Of a DNA stretch of 60,276 nt, positions 47,320-55,431 are shown piece after piece (the first letter of the stretch is position 1; each line of letters opens with the position of its first letter). This DNA is from Paraglaciecola arctica BSs20135. Lineage in GTDB: Bacteria; Pseudomonadota; Gammaproteobacteria; Enterobacterales; Alteromonadaceae. The DNA is taken from assembly GCF_000314995.1 (NCBI RefSeq), contig NZ_BAEO01000019.1:1-60276 (forward strand), given 5' to 3'. The notes under the pieces were generated by a model, which was not told the DNA's origin, made no database searches, and saw nothing but the letters and a program-made list of their open reading frames with translations. The translations under genes were made by a program, and so were the position numbers.

Positions 47320-47404
47320 GACATTATCTTTAGTGATACACTAATGAAGATTGTAACCCCCCAAGCAATAATAAACTACAGTGTAGCCAAATAATGAAGG
47401 CCTT

Positions 47405-48730
47405 ATGCAACAACAATTAGCTGAAATACAAAGCATAGTAGAAGACGTTTTAAAATTAGCCAAGGACAAAGGCGCTACTCAGGCAGAGGCGAGCATGTCT
47501 AAAGTCGAAGGCATTGCCGTGTCTTCACGCCTAAAAGAAGTGGAAACGGTTGAATTTACCAACGACGGTGGCCTAGGTATCACTGTATACCAAGGTAAAA
47601 AAAAGGGCAGTGCCTCGACAGCCGATTTATCACCCCAAGCCTTAACACTCACTGTAGAAAAAGCCATTGAAATAGCTAAACATACCAGTGACGATGATTG
47701 CTCGGGTTTAGCCGAAAAAGAATTAATGGCTTTTGATTACCCTGATCTAGATTTGTTTCACCCCACTGAACTAGACACCGAATACGCAATACAACAAGTG
47801 ATTGCCGCTGAAACTAGTGCATTAGACGTTGACCCACGTATAACGAATTCAGATGGTGCATCTTATAACGCTAACTTAGGTACTAAAGTATATGGTAATA
47901 GCCATGGCTTTATTGCTGGCTATAACAGCAGTCGTTACAGCATGAGTTGCGTGGTGATTGGTGAACAAAACGGTGATATGCAACGAGATTATAGCTATAC
48001 AGTGGGTCGTGAAGCAGGCAAGTTAACTAGCCCAGAACAATTAGGTCGAGAGGCTGCACAATTTACCTTGGGCAGATTAGGAGCTAGAAAGGTTAAAACC
48101 TGCAAGGTTCCAGTGTTATTTGATCGGGAAATAGCCTCAGGATTATTTGGACATTTTATCAACGCAATTAGTGGTGGTAGTTTATACCGGAAATCTTCAT
48201 TCTTATTAGATAAATTAGGCCAACAGGTGTTACCAAACTGGCTCAATATTGTCGAACGCCCGCATATATTGAGAGGACTAGCTAGCTCCCCTTTTGATCA
48301 TGAAGGCGTTAAAACTCAAGACATGGATGTGGTTAGCAATGGGCTACTCAATCACTATCTACTCACCAGTTATTCTGCACGCAAGCTAAAAATGCAAACC
48401 ACGGGTCATGCCGGTGGTATTCACAATTGGTTTATTCAACATACTGGCGAATCTGATAAAGAAATGCTGAAAAAACTAGGTACAGGTTTATTGGTAACGG
48501 AATTAATGGGCCAAGGTGTCAATATAGTCACAGGTGACTACTCAAGAGGTGCAGCTGGCTTCTGGGTAGAAAATGGCATTATTCAATACCCAGTTCACGA
48601 AATTACCATAGCTGGTAACTTAGCGGACATGTTACTAAATATTGTGGCAATTGGTGCCGCACAAGAAACCCGAGGTAGTATACAAACTGGCTCAATATTA
48701 ATTGAACAAATGCAGATTGCCGGCGAATAA
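47405..48730 (+). CDS. pmbA: Metalloprotease subunit PmbA (TldE)
   Basis: A 441-residue partner of TldD without the HExxxH motif, as expected for this subunit. Typical segments are EFTNDGGLGITVYQGKKKGSAS, KVPVLFDREIASGLFGHF and GAAGFWVENGIIQYPVHEITIAGNL. The length is normal. It is divergent from darP. The first 40 bases of this gene recur as a fragment at about 50606. Confidence 0.95.
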   Translation: MQQQLAEIQSIVEDVLKLAKDKGATQAEASMSKVEGIAVSSRLKEVETVEFTNDGGLGITVYQGKKKGSASTADLSPQALTLTVEKAIEIAKHTSDDDCSGLAEKELMAFDYPDLDLFHPTELDTEYAIQQVIAAETSALDVDPRITNSDGASYNANLGTKVYGNSHGFIAGYNSSRYSMSCVVIGEQNGDMQRDYSYTVGREAGKLTSPEQLGREAAQFTLGRLGARKVKTCKVPVLFDREIASGLFGHFINAISGGSLYRKSSFLLDKLGQQVLPNWLNIVERPHILRGLASSPFDHEGVKTQDMDVVSNGLLNHYLLTSYSARKLKMQTTGHAGGIHNWFIQHTGESDKEMLKKLGTGLLVTELMGQGVNIVTGDYSRGAAGFWVENGIIQYPVHEITIAGNLADMLLNIVAIGAAQETRGSIQTGSILIEQMQIAGE

Positions 48731-48844
48731 AATCTATACCAAATAAACTTCTGATGGGGTAATCAAACTAAGTAAAGTGTTGTGAATTTAACCCCAGCAT
48801 CAGGTTTAATAGAAATAATTTATTAAGCAGGTTATCGCAAGATA

Positions 48845-48878
48845 GTCATGTTGACTGTTAATCAACAATCAACATGAC
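48845..48878. other. Perfect 10-bp inverted repeat downstream of pmbA
   Basis: GTCATGTTGA (48845-48854) and TCAACATGAC (48869-48878) flank a 14-base loop, 115 bases past the pmbA stop. No T tract follows on the plus strand. On the minus strand it lies past the small basic protein gene. Its role is unclear. Confidence 0.5.
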
Positions 48879-48902
48879 AGTCCATAAAAAACTGCAAATT
48901 AA

Positions 48903-48934
48903 CGCACTCTAAATTTAATATAGAGTGCGACTTT
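48903..48934. terminator. Hairpin between pmbA and the small basic protein gene
   Basis: CGCACTCTA and TAGAGTGCG form a perfect 9-bp stem with a 9-base loop, followed by ACTTTT on the plus strand; on the minus strand a run of T follows about 15 bases further. It lies 20 bases beyond the stop of the minus-strand small gene and probably serves both convergent genes. Confidence 0.6.
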
Positions 48935-48953
48935 TAATGGTAGTTTTTTCAAG

Positions 48954-49064
48954 TTAACCTTTTTTCTTTCTAGGCTTAACCACCTCGCTAGTATTTGCTT
49001 CTTTTTTCAATTTTCGTTTTTCTTTCAACGACAAAATTGGCTTTTTCTTTACATTTTTAGACAT
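48954..49064 (-). CDS. Small basic protein, 36 residues
   Basis: A short frame with a strong ribosome site: TAGGAG lies six bases before the ATG. The product starts MSKNVKKKPILSLKEKRKLK and ends PRKKKG. Of 36 residues, 15 are Lys or Arg, so the protein is strongly basic and probably binds nucleic acid or ribosomes. There is no signal peptide or membrane span. A hairpin follows its stop. I do not recognise the family. The ribosome site, composition and terminator make a real gene likely, but a very short Lys-rich frame in AT-rich DNA can also arise by chance. Confidence 0.6.
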   Translation of the reverse strand: MSKNVKKKPILSLKEKRKLKKEANTSEVVKPRKKKG

Positions 49065-49647
49065 ATTATCTCCTACCAATAAATAACAGATTAATTAAGT
49101 ATATTTTTGCAAAAAATTATAGAAACAAAGTACGCCATTCACCTCCTTTAAAATAATTGATAAGTTAAACACCTTCGTTTATGTGCCTGCAAAATGAACT
49201 CAAATCATTTTTACTTTAGCCATAAACGGATCCACGCTAATGCTTACCTGCTCTAAGTTACAAATTAGTAATCTTTACATAAACATAACGATAAATTATT
49301 AAGCTCAATTGCATCTCACCTAAGTTAGGTCAGCCAATAAAATTGGTTCAATTACAAATTTGAGTTATAAGGTTTTAATCTGCGGAAAAGTGGGTGCTGG
49401 GAAGCACCCGTTTAAACGGGGAATTTTAGGACGAAGCTCCCTAAAAATAAAATGTAAATTGGTGTTTTCATATGCCTAATGTAGCAGCTTAAATATTAAC
49501 TTCAAGTCTATTTAAGACTTTTAAAATTAGCACCTCAGCGGAGAATTAATTTCACTGTGTTTTGCATAAATCAAAGATAATTGAGTCGATTTGAATAAAG
49601 ATTATAAGCAGTTGAATAGGCGTGAAGACATTAATTTCTAATTAAGA
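49065..49647. other. 583-bp non-coding stretch with a cluster of hairpins
   Basis: No convincing frame is present on either strand. The region is AT-rich apart from 49392-49446, where overlapping hairpins are described separately. The remainder probably holds the promoters of the small basic protein gene (minus) and of the solute-binding-like gene (plus). Confidence 0.5.
49392..49446. other. Cluster of overlapping hairpins, possible structured RNA or attenuator
   Basis: GGGTGCT-GGGA-AGCACCC (49392-49409) is a perfect 7-bp hairpin. CCCGTTTAAACGGG (49407-49420) is a perfect 14-bp palindrome sharing the CCC of the first hairpin, so the two cannot form together. TTTTAGG (49424-49430) pairs with CCTAAAA (49440-49446). 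I do not recognise a known riboswitch or small-RNA family. Confidence 0.45.
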
Positions 49648-49758
49648 GTGAGCGTTTCATTGTTTTTTTCAAAAATACATCTACTCTGCACTTATTCGTC
49701 ATACTATTCAGCGGACGTACTCTACAAAGTGACAAAATATAGATGTAACCTCTTCAAT

Positions 49759-50514
49759 ATGCGGTCTTGGTTAAAAATGGTGAATCTGTTTTATTTATTG
49801 CTGCTAAGCAACATTTGCCAAGCTGAATCTAAATTGACTTTTGGGGTTAACTCTCCCGGCTCACCACCCTATGTATATTTAACAAAAAACAGTACCGAGT
49901 ATAAAGGGGTTATCCCCGATATATTAATTAAACTAAAACAATTACATGGCTATCAAATTAATTATATTGATTCGTTTCGTATACGCACAGAAACGTTTTT
50001 GTATAATGGTGATATAGATAGTTTCTTGTCTAGTTCCAATTGGTTAAAATTCCCAGGTAAATTAATCTATTCACATCCTGTCGCCAAACATCGTAGTTAT
50101 TTATATAGTAGTCAACCATTTACAGGCAAGTTTAAACTAGAGGACATTTTAGGGGTAAATGTTTGTACTCGAAGAGGATATATTTATCCGGCTCTAAGGG
50201 AATATTTTTCTAGCGGAAAATTACAAAGAATTGACTCAAGTAATCAACTCAGCATGTTAAATATGGTAAAAATAAATCGCTGTAATATGGCGGTAATGCA
50301 TGAATTTAACGCACTCACTATATTGTCTTCAGAAGAGTTCCAAGCAGATAAAATATACCAGTCCCCCTTTCCGGTTGATGTTGTAGATTTATCTATTATT
50401 TTAAGGCCTGAACTGATTGAAGTTAAACAATTGCTCGATGACATAATTATCCAAATGAAAATTTCTGGAGAACTCGAAGCATCGCTTAGACATCATATAA
50501 AGGCTGGCAAATAG
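49759..50514 (+). CDS. Periplasmic solute-binding-like protein (SBP type 3 fold)
   Basis: A protein of about 251 residues resembling the extracellular solute-binding family 3 (amino-acid binding). The frame opens at GTG 49648, but ATG 49759 or ATG 49780 gives a normal signal peptide ending NICQA before ESKLTFGV. Visible family features are TFGVNSPGSPPYVYL, YKGVIPDILIKLKQL and a C-terminal ILRPELIEVKQLLDDIIIQMK. The central hinge region is divergent and no transporter genes accompany it. It may be a stand-alone sensor or binding protein rather than part of an ABC importer. Codon use is AT-rich compared with flanking housekeeping genes. Confidence 0.65.
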   Translation: MRSWLKMVNLFYLLLLSNICQAESKLTFGVNSPGSPPYVYLTKNSTEYKGVIPDILIKLKQLHGYQINYIDSFRIRTETFLYNGDIDSFLSSSNWLKFPGKLIYSHPVAKHRSYLYSSQPFTGKFKLEDILGVNVCTRRGYIYPALREYFSSGKLQRIDSSNQLSMLNMVKINRCNMAVMHEFNALTILSSEEFQADKIYQSPFPVDVVDLSIILRPELIEVKQLLDDIIIQMKISGELEASLRHHIKAGK

Positions 50515-50605
50515 ATACCACTCACTGGCATCACGTTAACTTCGATGGCAAAGCAAATTGAATAAGTTCAGGATGCATCAAAAACTCACTGCGACCTAGG
50601 TAACG

Positions 50606-50645
50606 ACAATTAGCTGAAATACAAAGCTTGCTAGAAGATTTTTAT
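50606..50645 (+). repeat. Copied fragment of the pmbA 5' end
   Basis: A 22-base exact match to pmbA (copies at 47413-47434 and 50606-50627) continues with TAGAAGA and a T-rich end that also align. The frame is not maintained, so this is a remnant of a duplication, not a gene. Confidence 0.7.
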
Positions 50646-50649
50646 ACTA

Positions 50650-50695
50650 AATCCATATAAAAAAATGGCTGAGGGGTCACTTCTTTATACGGATT
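50650..50695. terminator. Inverted repeat between the solute-binding-like gene and lapD
   Basis: AATCCATATAAA and TTTATACGGATT pair over 12 bp with one mismatch and a 22-base loop. It lies just beyond the lapD stop and 135 bases past the convergent plus-strand gene. It could be a shared terminator or a dispersed palindromic repeat. Confidence 0.4.
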
Positions 50696-50698
50696 GGC

Positions 50699-52621
50699 TT
50701 ATTGGGAAATATCTTCTGGTGCTGAAATATAACCTTGATAACCATCAGCTCTTAGGGATGTAAAATGTTGTAATTGTTCCGCATTTTCAATACCGGTAAT
50801 GATCACATCGATATTTAAACCATTGGCAACATTAATCAATGCTCGGCACATTTCATTGCCTTGATTCAACTTTTCATAGAATGCAAAAGACTGGTCAAGT
50901 TTAATGTAGTGAGGTTGTAATTTTTGCAGATAATCCAGTGAGCCCATTTGACGACCGCACTGATCGACACCAATTTTTGCTCCAGCCGAACGTATTATTT
51001 CAGTGAGTTTTTGACATTGTTCAAAAGAACTAATTAATGCAGATTCTGGCATTTCAAACAACATTTGTTGGCTATGTTTCGATTGTTGCAGAAACTTAGT
51101 CAGCCATTGCGCAAACTCAGGCTCCTGCAAACTATCATGAGTTAAGTTGATAGCAACAGGTTGCTTGGTCAGGGCTATAATATTTTGTTGTTCAATAGTT
51201 TCCAGCAAACATCTGTCAAGCTGACCACCTAAAGACAATAACTCAATAAACGGCATAAATTCAGCAGCACTTACAACCTTATCGTCAATACTTAGCCGAC
51301 AATACAGCTCTCGTTGAATAATCTCCTCAGAGCGCATAGCGCTTACTGTTTGCCATTGAAACATAAAGTGATTGTTGTTTATGGCATTTTCTAACTTAGT
51401 GCGCCATTGCTCTCTGTTATATTTTTGAGGTTGCTGGGCATCTATCCAATGACTGACTTTGCCTTCTTTAAGGGCTTGTTGTAATGCATTGTCTGATTGT
51501 GATAACAAATCAGAAGGCTGCATGTTATCGATGCGCTGGCTTACACCCAAGGAAAATTTGGTATTGGCATTACAACCTGCTTTAGAAATTTCCTGATTTA
51601 TTATCCTGATCAGTGTTTGCAAATAACTTTGAATTTGGTGATGCTCAGCTTTGGTAAGCAAAAAAGCAAACTCGGTATTAGCAATCCTAGCTATAACACC
51701 TTCAGCAATCCCTGGTAACTCAGCCACCATCCTTGCAGACAATACCTTAATGATTTGGTCTCGGCCTTGATAGCCATATTTACTATGAATGTCTTCTAAC
51801 CAGTCGAATTTAGCTAAAATAAGCCCACCGAATCCCGGCTCATTTAACCAGTTATTGATTTGCGCAGATAAATACTGGCGATTTGGCAACTGGGAAACCT
51901 GATCAATAAGTTTGTCTTCTTTGAGCTCACTCACTTCTTGATCTAAAGTAACAAACACTTGTTTTAGTTGACCAGACATCGAATTGATTGCGATGACCAC
52001 ATCTTTTAATTCAGTTGTCTCAGGCAAGGCAATGTCCTGTCCAAATTTTCGCTGCCCCATCTCTTTGGCCTGCAGAGCTATGTTATGTAGTGGTTTTAAA
52101 ATACGATTAAGTCTGTACCTAAGAACAAATATACTGATGATAAATAGCAACGATAAAATCATGATTGTGTCGTTCATGATCCGCCACAATTGTTGGTAAC
52201 CCAGACCCGGATGAGCTTCGATCTCAAGCGTTGCCAATTGCATCCATCCAGAGGTTATGACACTTTGCTTTTTTTGCACGCCAAAAACTTCTAAATCGAT
52301 GAGCCATTGAGGAACACCTTCAATAACCACCGGATTTTCCCATACTTGTTCCTTACCATCGGCTAACCAGGTTAAAGTGACTTTACGATAAAACCCTCCT
52401 TCAAAAATAACATTAATCAAAGTCTCAGCCGATACCATATCCCCCGTTTCTATATGGGGTTGTAACATTAACCCTAAGGAAGTCATGGTGTTATTTAGAT
52501 CAGATTGCATCTGTTGACTCATAAAATCTCGAGACTGAGTAAACTGAAAATAAACTAAACTGATCATGACCAGTAGAAAAAGTCCAAATAGTAATGAGTT
52601 TATTTGTCGAAATAGGGTCAT
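50699..52621 (-). CDS. lapD: LapD-type membrane c-di-GMP receptor with degenerate GGDEF and EAL domains
   Basis: A 640-residue inner-membrane receptor. It has TM1 near residues 8-25, a periplasmic LapD/MoxY-type sensor domain (about residues 26-150), TM2 (about 152-170), a HAMP linker (LNRILKPLHNIALQAKEMGQ), a GGDEF-fold domain and an EAL-fold domain. The GGDEF motif is replaced by RIANTEF and the EAL motif reads ELY, so neither enzyme activity is expected. LapD binds cyclic di-GMP through the EAL domain and then holds the LapG protease away from the adhesin. It lies five bases after lapG. Confidence 0.93.
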   Translation of the reverse strand: MTLFRQINSLLFGLFLLVMISLVYFQFTQSRDFMSQQMQSDLNNTMTSLGLMLQPHIETGDMVSAETLINVIFEGGFYRKVTLTWLADGKEQVWENPVVIEGVPQWLIDLEVFGVQKKQSVITSGWMQLATLEIEAHPGLGYQQLWRIMNDTIMILSLLFIISIFVLRYRLNRILKPLHNIALQAKEMGQRKFGQDIALPETTELKDVVIAINSMSGQLKQVFVTLDQEVSELKEDKLIDQVSQLPNRQYLSAQINNWLNEPGFGGLILAKFDWLEDIHSKYGYQGRDQIIKVLSARMVAELPGIAEGVIARIANTEFAFLLTKAEHHQIQSYLQTLIRIINQEISKAGCNANTKFSLGVSQRIDNMQPSDLLSQSDNALQQALKEGKVSHWIDAQQPQKYNREQWRTKLENAINNNHFMFQWQTVSAMRSEEIIQRELYCRLSIDDKVVSAAEFMPFIELLSLGGQLDRCLLETIEQQNIIALTKQPVAINLTHDSLQEPEFAQWLTKFLQQSKHSQQMLFEMPESALISSFEQCQKLTEIIRSAGAKIGVDQCGRQMGSLDYLQKLQPHYIKLDQSFAFYEKLNQGNEMCRALINVANGLNIDVIITGIENAEQLQHFTSLRADGYQGYISAPEDISQ

Positions 52622-52625
52622 TGCT

Positions 52626-53336
52626 TTAAAACTCCAGTTTAAGCTTAGGTTGTTTGAGTTTTGCGGTAGTTATTCTCTGACGCACATCTTGCCAGCGCTT
52701 AAGTCGCGAAGAGTCTCCACTCGACACGCTGCGACCTCTTTCTTTGTTTAACCATAACTGACTACCGTTAAAGCTATATACGGGTATAAGATCGTTACGT
52801 TTAGTTGCGGGTTTTATGACACCGTCAATGTTATCTAAAATCAAGGGGATTGAGGCCGGTGTCTCATAATATGCAAGCACCATATGGTATTGATTGAGGT
52901 GTAACGCCTTGACCATAGTGATGCGCATTTTTTCATCGCTTATACCTAATTCCAACAGGGTAAAATATTTTGCAATTGAGTAATCTTCACAATCCCCGCC
53001 ATTCACACCGATAAATTCAACTGGGGTAGCCCAATAATTATTTACACCCCATAACTTAATATCGTCAATAAAGTGGAACATGTTGAAAAAGCGATTCACT
53101 TTTTCTAAGTTATCTTTTTCTGACAAACTAATGTCTGGTTGCATCAATTTAAGCCAGGCTGTACCGCGTTTGGCCGCTCGTTCACCATAACTTTTTTCTA
53201 ATGCAGCCACAATTTTGGGGCCATCCAGTGTTGTTATCGGATCGGCATGAAGAGCAGACAAACAAGTCATACTTAGGAATAATACGTGAACTGGCTTTTT
53301 TGATAACATCTCTGTTATATAACGGCTGGCCCTCAT
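52626..53336 (-). CDS. lapG: LapG-type periplasmic cysteine protease
   Basis: A 236-residue bacterial transglutaminase-like cysteine proteinase. The triad is Cys116 (GGDCEDYSIAKY), His151 (NQYHMVLAYY) and Asp168 (LILDNIDG), with spacings close to those of characterised LapG. The N-terminus carries an export signal. GGGAG lies four bases before the ATG. LapG cleaves the N-terminal retention region of large adhesins when LapD is not bound to cyclic di-GMP, releasing cells from a surface. Confidence 0.93.
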   Translation of the reverse strand: MRASRYITEMLSKKPVHVLFLSMTCLSALHADPITTLDGPKIVAALEKSYGERAAKRGTAWLKLMQPDISLSEKDNLEKVNRFFNMFHFIDDIKLWGVNNYWATPVEFIGVNGGDCEDYSIAKYFTLLELGISDEKMRITMVKALHLNQYHMVLAYYETPASIPLILDNIDGVIKPATKRNDLIPVYSFNGSQLWLNKERGRSVSSGDSSRLKRWQDVRQRITTAKLKQPKLKLEF

Positions 53337-53351
53337 ATTACTCCCTGATTA

Positions 53352-54014
53352 TCATATAGCTTGATCAACCGTATAAATTGTCCATATCATATCATTCACT
53401 TGCACTGTTTTGCTTAACTCGGCCATGATGCGACGATTATTAGCATGGGCTGTTTCAGTATCGGCTAAATCAGCTAGGCGCTGAAAACCATAGCCTTGAG
53501 ACGATACACGCTCATTCGCAATATTGAAGTCATTGACCAAAATCGATTCCACTGCTTTTGCGCGATTAATCGATAATATTTGATTAAGTTCGGCACTGCC
53601 TACCTTGCTAGTATGTCCCTCAATTAGCACTTGTAATGTCGTATTTTTTTCAAGAAACGACGCTAGTTTCTGAATTTTAGGAAGCGCTGAGGGAGGTATC
53701 TCATATGAATTATTAGTAAATTTAATATCCACTTTAAATGGTTCAACTATAGTGGTTTGCGCACCGCAACCATAGTTGTCAATAGTCGCGCCAAGCACTG
53801 TTTCTGCACATTTATCTCGTGCTTCAATAACACCATCTCGATCGTGATCATTTAAATCTTGTAATTGTTCAACACTTGATTCTAATTTAACTATGCTATT
53901 ACCGGCACAGGCACTTAGCAGCATTGCTGCACAAATTAACCCTGCTGATTTTTTAATTGAAAAAGCTTTAATTAACACTAATTTATTCATGTTTAACTTA
54001 GTTTTCATATTCAT
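53352..54014 (-). CDS. OmpA-family lipoprotein in the Lap operon
   Basis: A 220-residue outer-membrane lipoprotein. The lipobox is LLSAC near residue 36. A thrombospondin type 3-like calcium loop (DHDRDGVIEARDKC) precedes a C-terminal OmpA-like peptidoglycan-binding domain (LQVLIEGHTSKVGSAELNQILSINRAKAVES...ANNRRIMAEL). Alternative ATGs at 54008 and 53990 exist; AAGGAG just upstream favours 54014 or 54008. It overlaps the tolC gene end and lies between tolC and lapG, so it may help anchor the export channel or the adhesin to the wall. Confidence 0.88.
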   Translation of the reverse strand: MNMKTKLNMNKLVLIKAFSIKKSAGLICAAMLLSACAGNSIVKLESSVEQLQDLNDHDRDGVIEARDKCAETVLGATIDNYGCGAQTTIVEPFKVDIKFTNNSYEIPPSALPKIQKLASFLEKNTTLQVLIEGHTSKVGSAELNQILSINRAKAVESILVNDFNIANERVSSQGYGFQRLADLADTETAHANNRRIMAELSKTVQVNDMIWTIYTVDQAI

Positions 54015-55368
54015 GCTCTCCTTGCCATGCAGTTGATCGAGTGACCCTTAATGACTCAAGTAGTTGTCCTGTCACATTTAATAATCTGTATCTGGCAATT
54101 AACTCATCAAAATTAGCATCTAAGTAATCTTTACGAGCCTGAAAAAGTTCGTTTTCTGTATCTAACAAGTCGAGTAGGTTTCTTTGCCCTAAACTAAATT
54201 GTTGCTGATAAGCATCTTGGGTGTCTTTTGAGGTAACAACATGTTGTTGAATGTACTGTTTTTGTAACCCCAACATTTCATAAGCATTCCAGGCTAGGCG
54301 AAAACTCTCAGTGACTTCGCGATGGGCACGGTAGTTTATTTCTTGTGCTTCAGTGGTTTTATAAGCCGCGCCTCGTTCTAGCGCCACATCTTTGCCGCCC
54401 GAATACAAATTATAACGCATACGTAACATCACAGTTAAATCATTGCGGTGACCACCCACATCTAACCCGGTTCTATTAAACCCGTCTTCACCCGCAATAT
54501 CGTTGTCAGCATTTGCTGCCACTTCAAGAGACAATTTCGGATAATAATTGGCTTTAACCGAGCCACTATAGGCACGAGCAGCTTGAATATCTTGCTGAGC
54601 AGATTTGATGATAGGGTGACGCTCAATGGCAAAAGATAAACCACTAGCACTGTCGGCGGGTAACATATCAGCATCTGGCACTGGCATAACTAAATCATCT
54701 GGCATGATGTTAGTTACGCTAATAAACGCTGCTCGTGCATCTTCATAATTGTTACGAGCGGCAATTAAATTAGACTGAGCTCTGGCTAAACGACCCGTTA
54801 CCTGAGATAGATCCGCGATACTGCCCATTCCAGAATCGGTACGCTCTTTTATTTGACCGTAAATTTCTCTATGTGAGTCGACATTTTTTTCGGATAAGGT
54901 CACTAACTGTTGGGTTTTTAAATAATTTAAATAAGCCTGACTAACCGACAACGCCAAATCTTCAGCTGTACTGATTAACGCCCATTGTTCAGCACTGGCC
55001 TCAAACTTGGTACGTTTAACTTCATGACTGGTGAACATACCATCAAACAGCATTTGTCTTAGACTGACACCAAATTCACCTCGTGCAAGTTCTGTTTCAC
55101 CATCAGTGAACCCCAACTCTGATAAGCGATTACCTGGCGTGTTGGTGTATTCGTATCCGTACCCAGCAGTAAGGTCGACTGTTGGTAAATACCCAGCAGA
55201 GGCTCGATTGATATCTTCTTCCTTTGATTTGAAACGCGCAAATGCCTGACGAATATCTGGGTGAGTGTCCAACGCAAGGGCAACGGCCTGTTCTAAACTT
55301 TGCGCATGCAGCCCATTAACAGACAATACAAGTAGGCATAATGAGCAAATTGATGCTTTTATACGCAT
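53998..55368 (-). CDS. lapE: TolC-family outer-membrane channel (LapE-like)
   Basis: A 456-residue outer-membrane efflux protein with a signal peptide ending LHAQ and the two OEP repeats (LDTHPDIRQAFARFKSKEEDINRASAGYLP, then IERHPIIKSAQQDIQAARAYSGSVKANYYP). It would complete the type I channel with LapB and LapC. The 3' end overlaps the OmpA-like gene by 17 bases. Confidence 0.93.
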   Translation of the reverse strand: MRIKASICSLCLLVLSVNGLHAQSLEQAVALALDTHPDIRQAFARFKSKEEDINRASAGYLPTVDLTAGYGYEYTNTPGNRLSELGFTDGETELARGEFGVSLRQMLFDGMFTSHEVKRTKFEASAEQWALISTAEDLALSVSQAYLNYLKTQQLVTLSEKNVDSHREIYGQIKERTDSGMGSIADLSQVTGRLARAQSNLIAARNNYEDARAAFISVTNIMPDDLVMPVPDADMLPADSASGLSFAIERHPIIKSAQQDIQAARAYSGSVKANYYPKLSLEVAANADNDIAGEDGFNRTGLDVGGHRNDLTVMLRMRYNLYSGGKDVALERGAAYKTTEAQEINYRAHREVTESFRLAWNAYEMLGLQKQYIQQHVVTSKDTQDAYQQQFSLGQRNLLDLLDTENELFQARKDYLDANFDELIARYRLLNVTGQLLESLRVTRSTAWQGEHEYEN

Positions 55369-55431
55369 AGTGATTTACCTTTATTCATAAAAAACTCCAT
55401 GTTTTTGTTATTTAATTAAAGTACTGGTTCG

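Noticed and set aside
50699-52621. Active diguanylate cyclase or phosphodiesterase
   Set aside because: GGDEF is replaced by RIANTEF and EAL by ELY; the domain order and neighbours fit the non-enzymatic receptor LapD.
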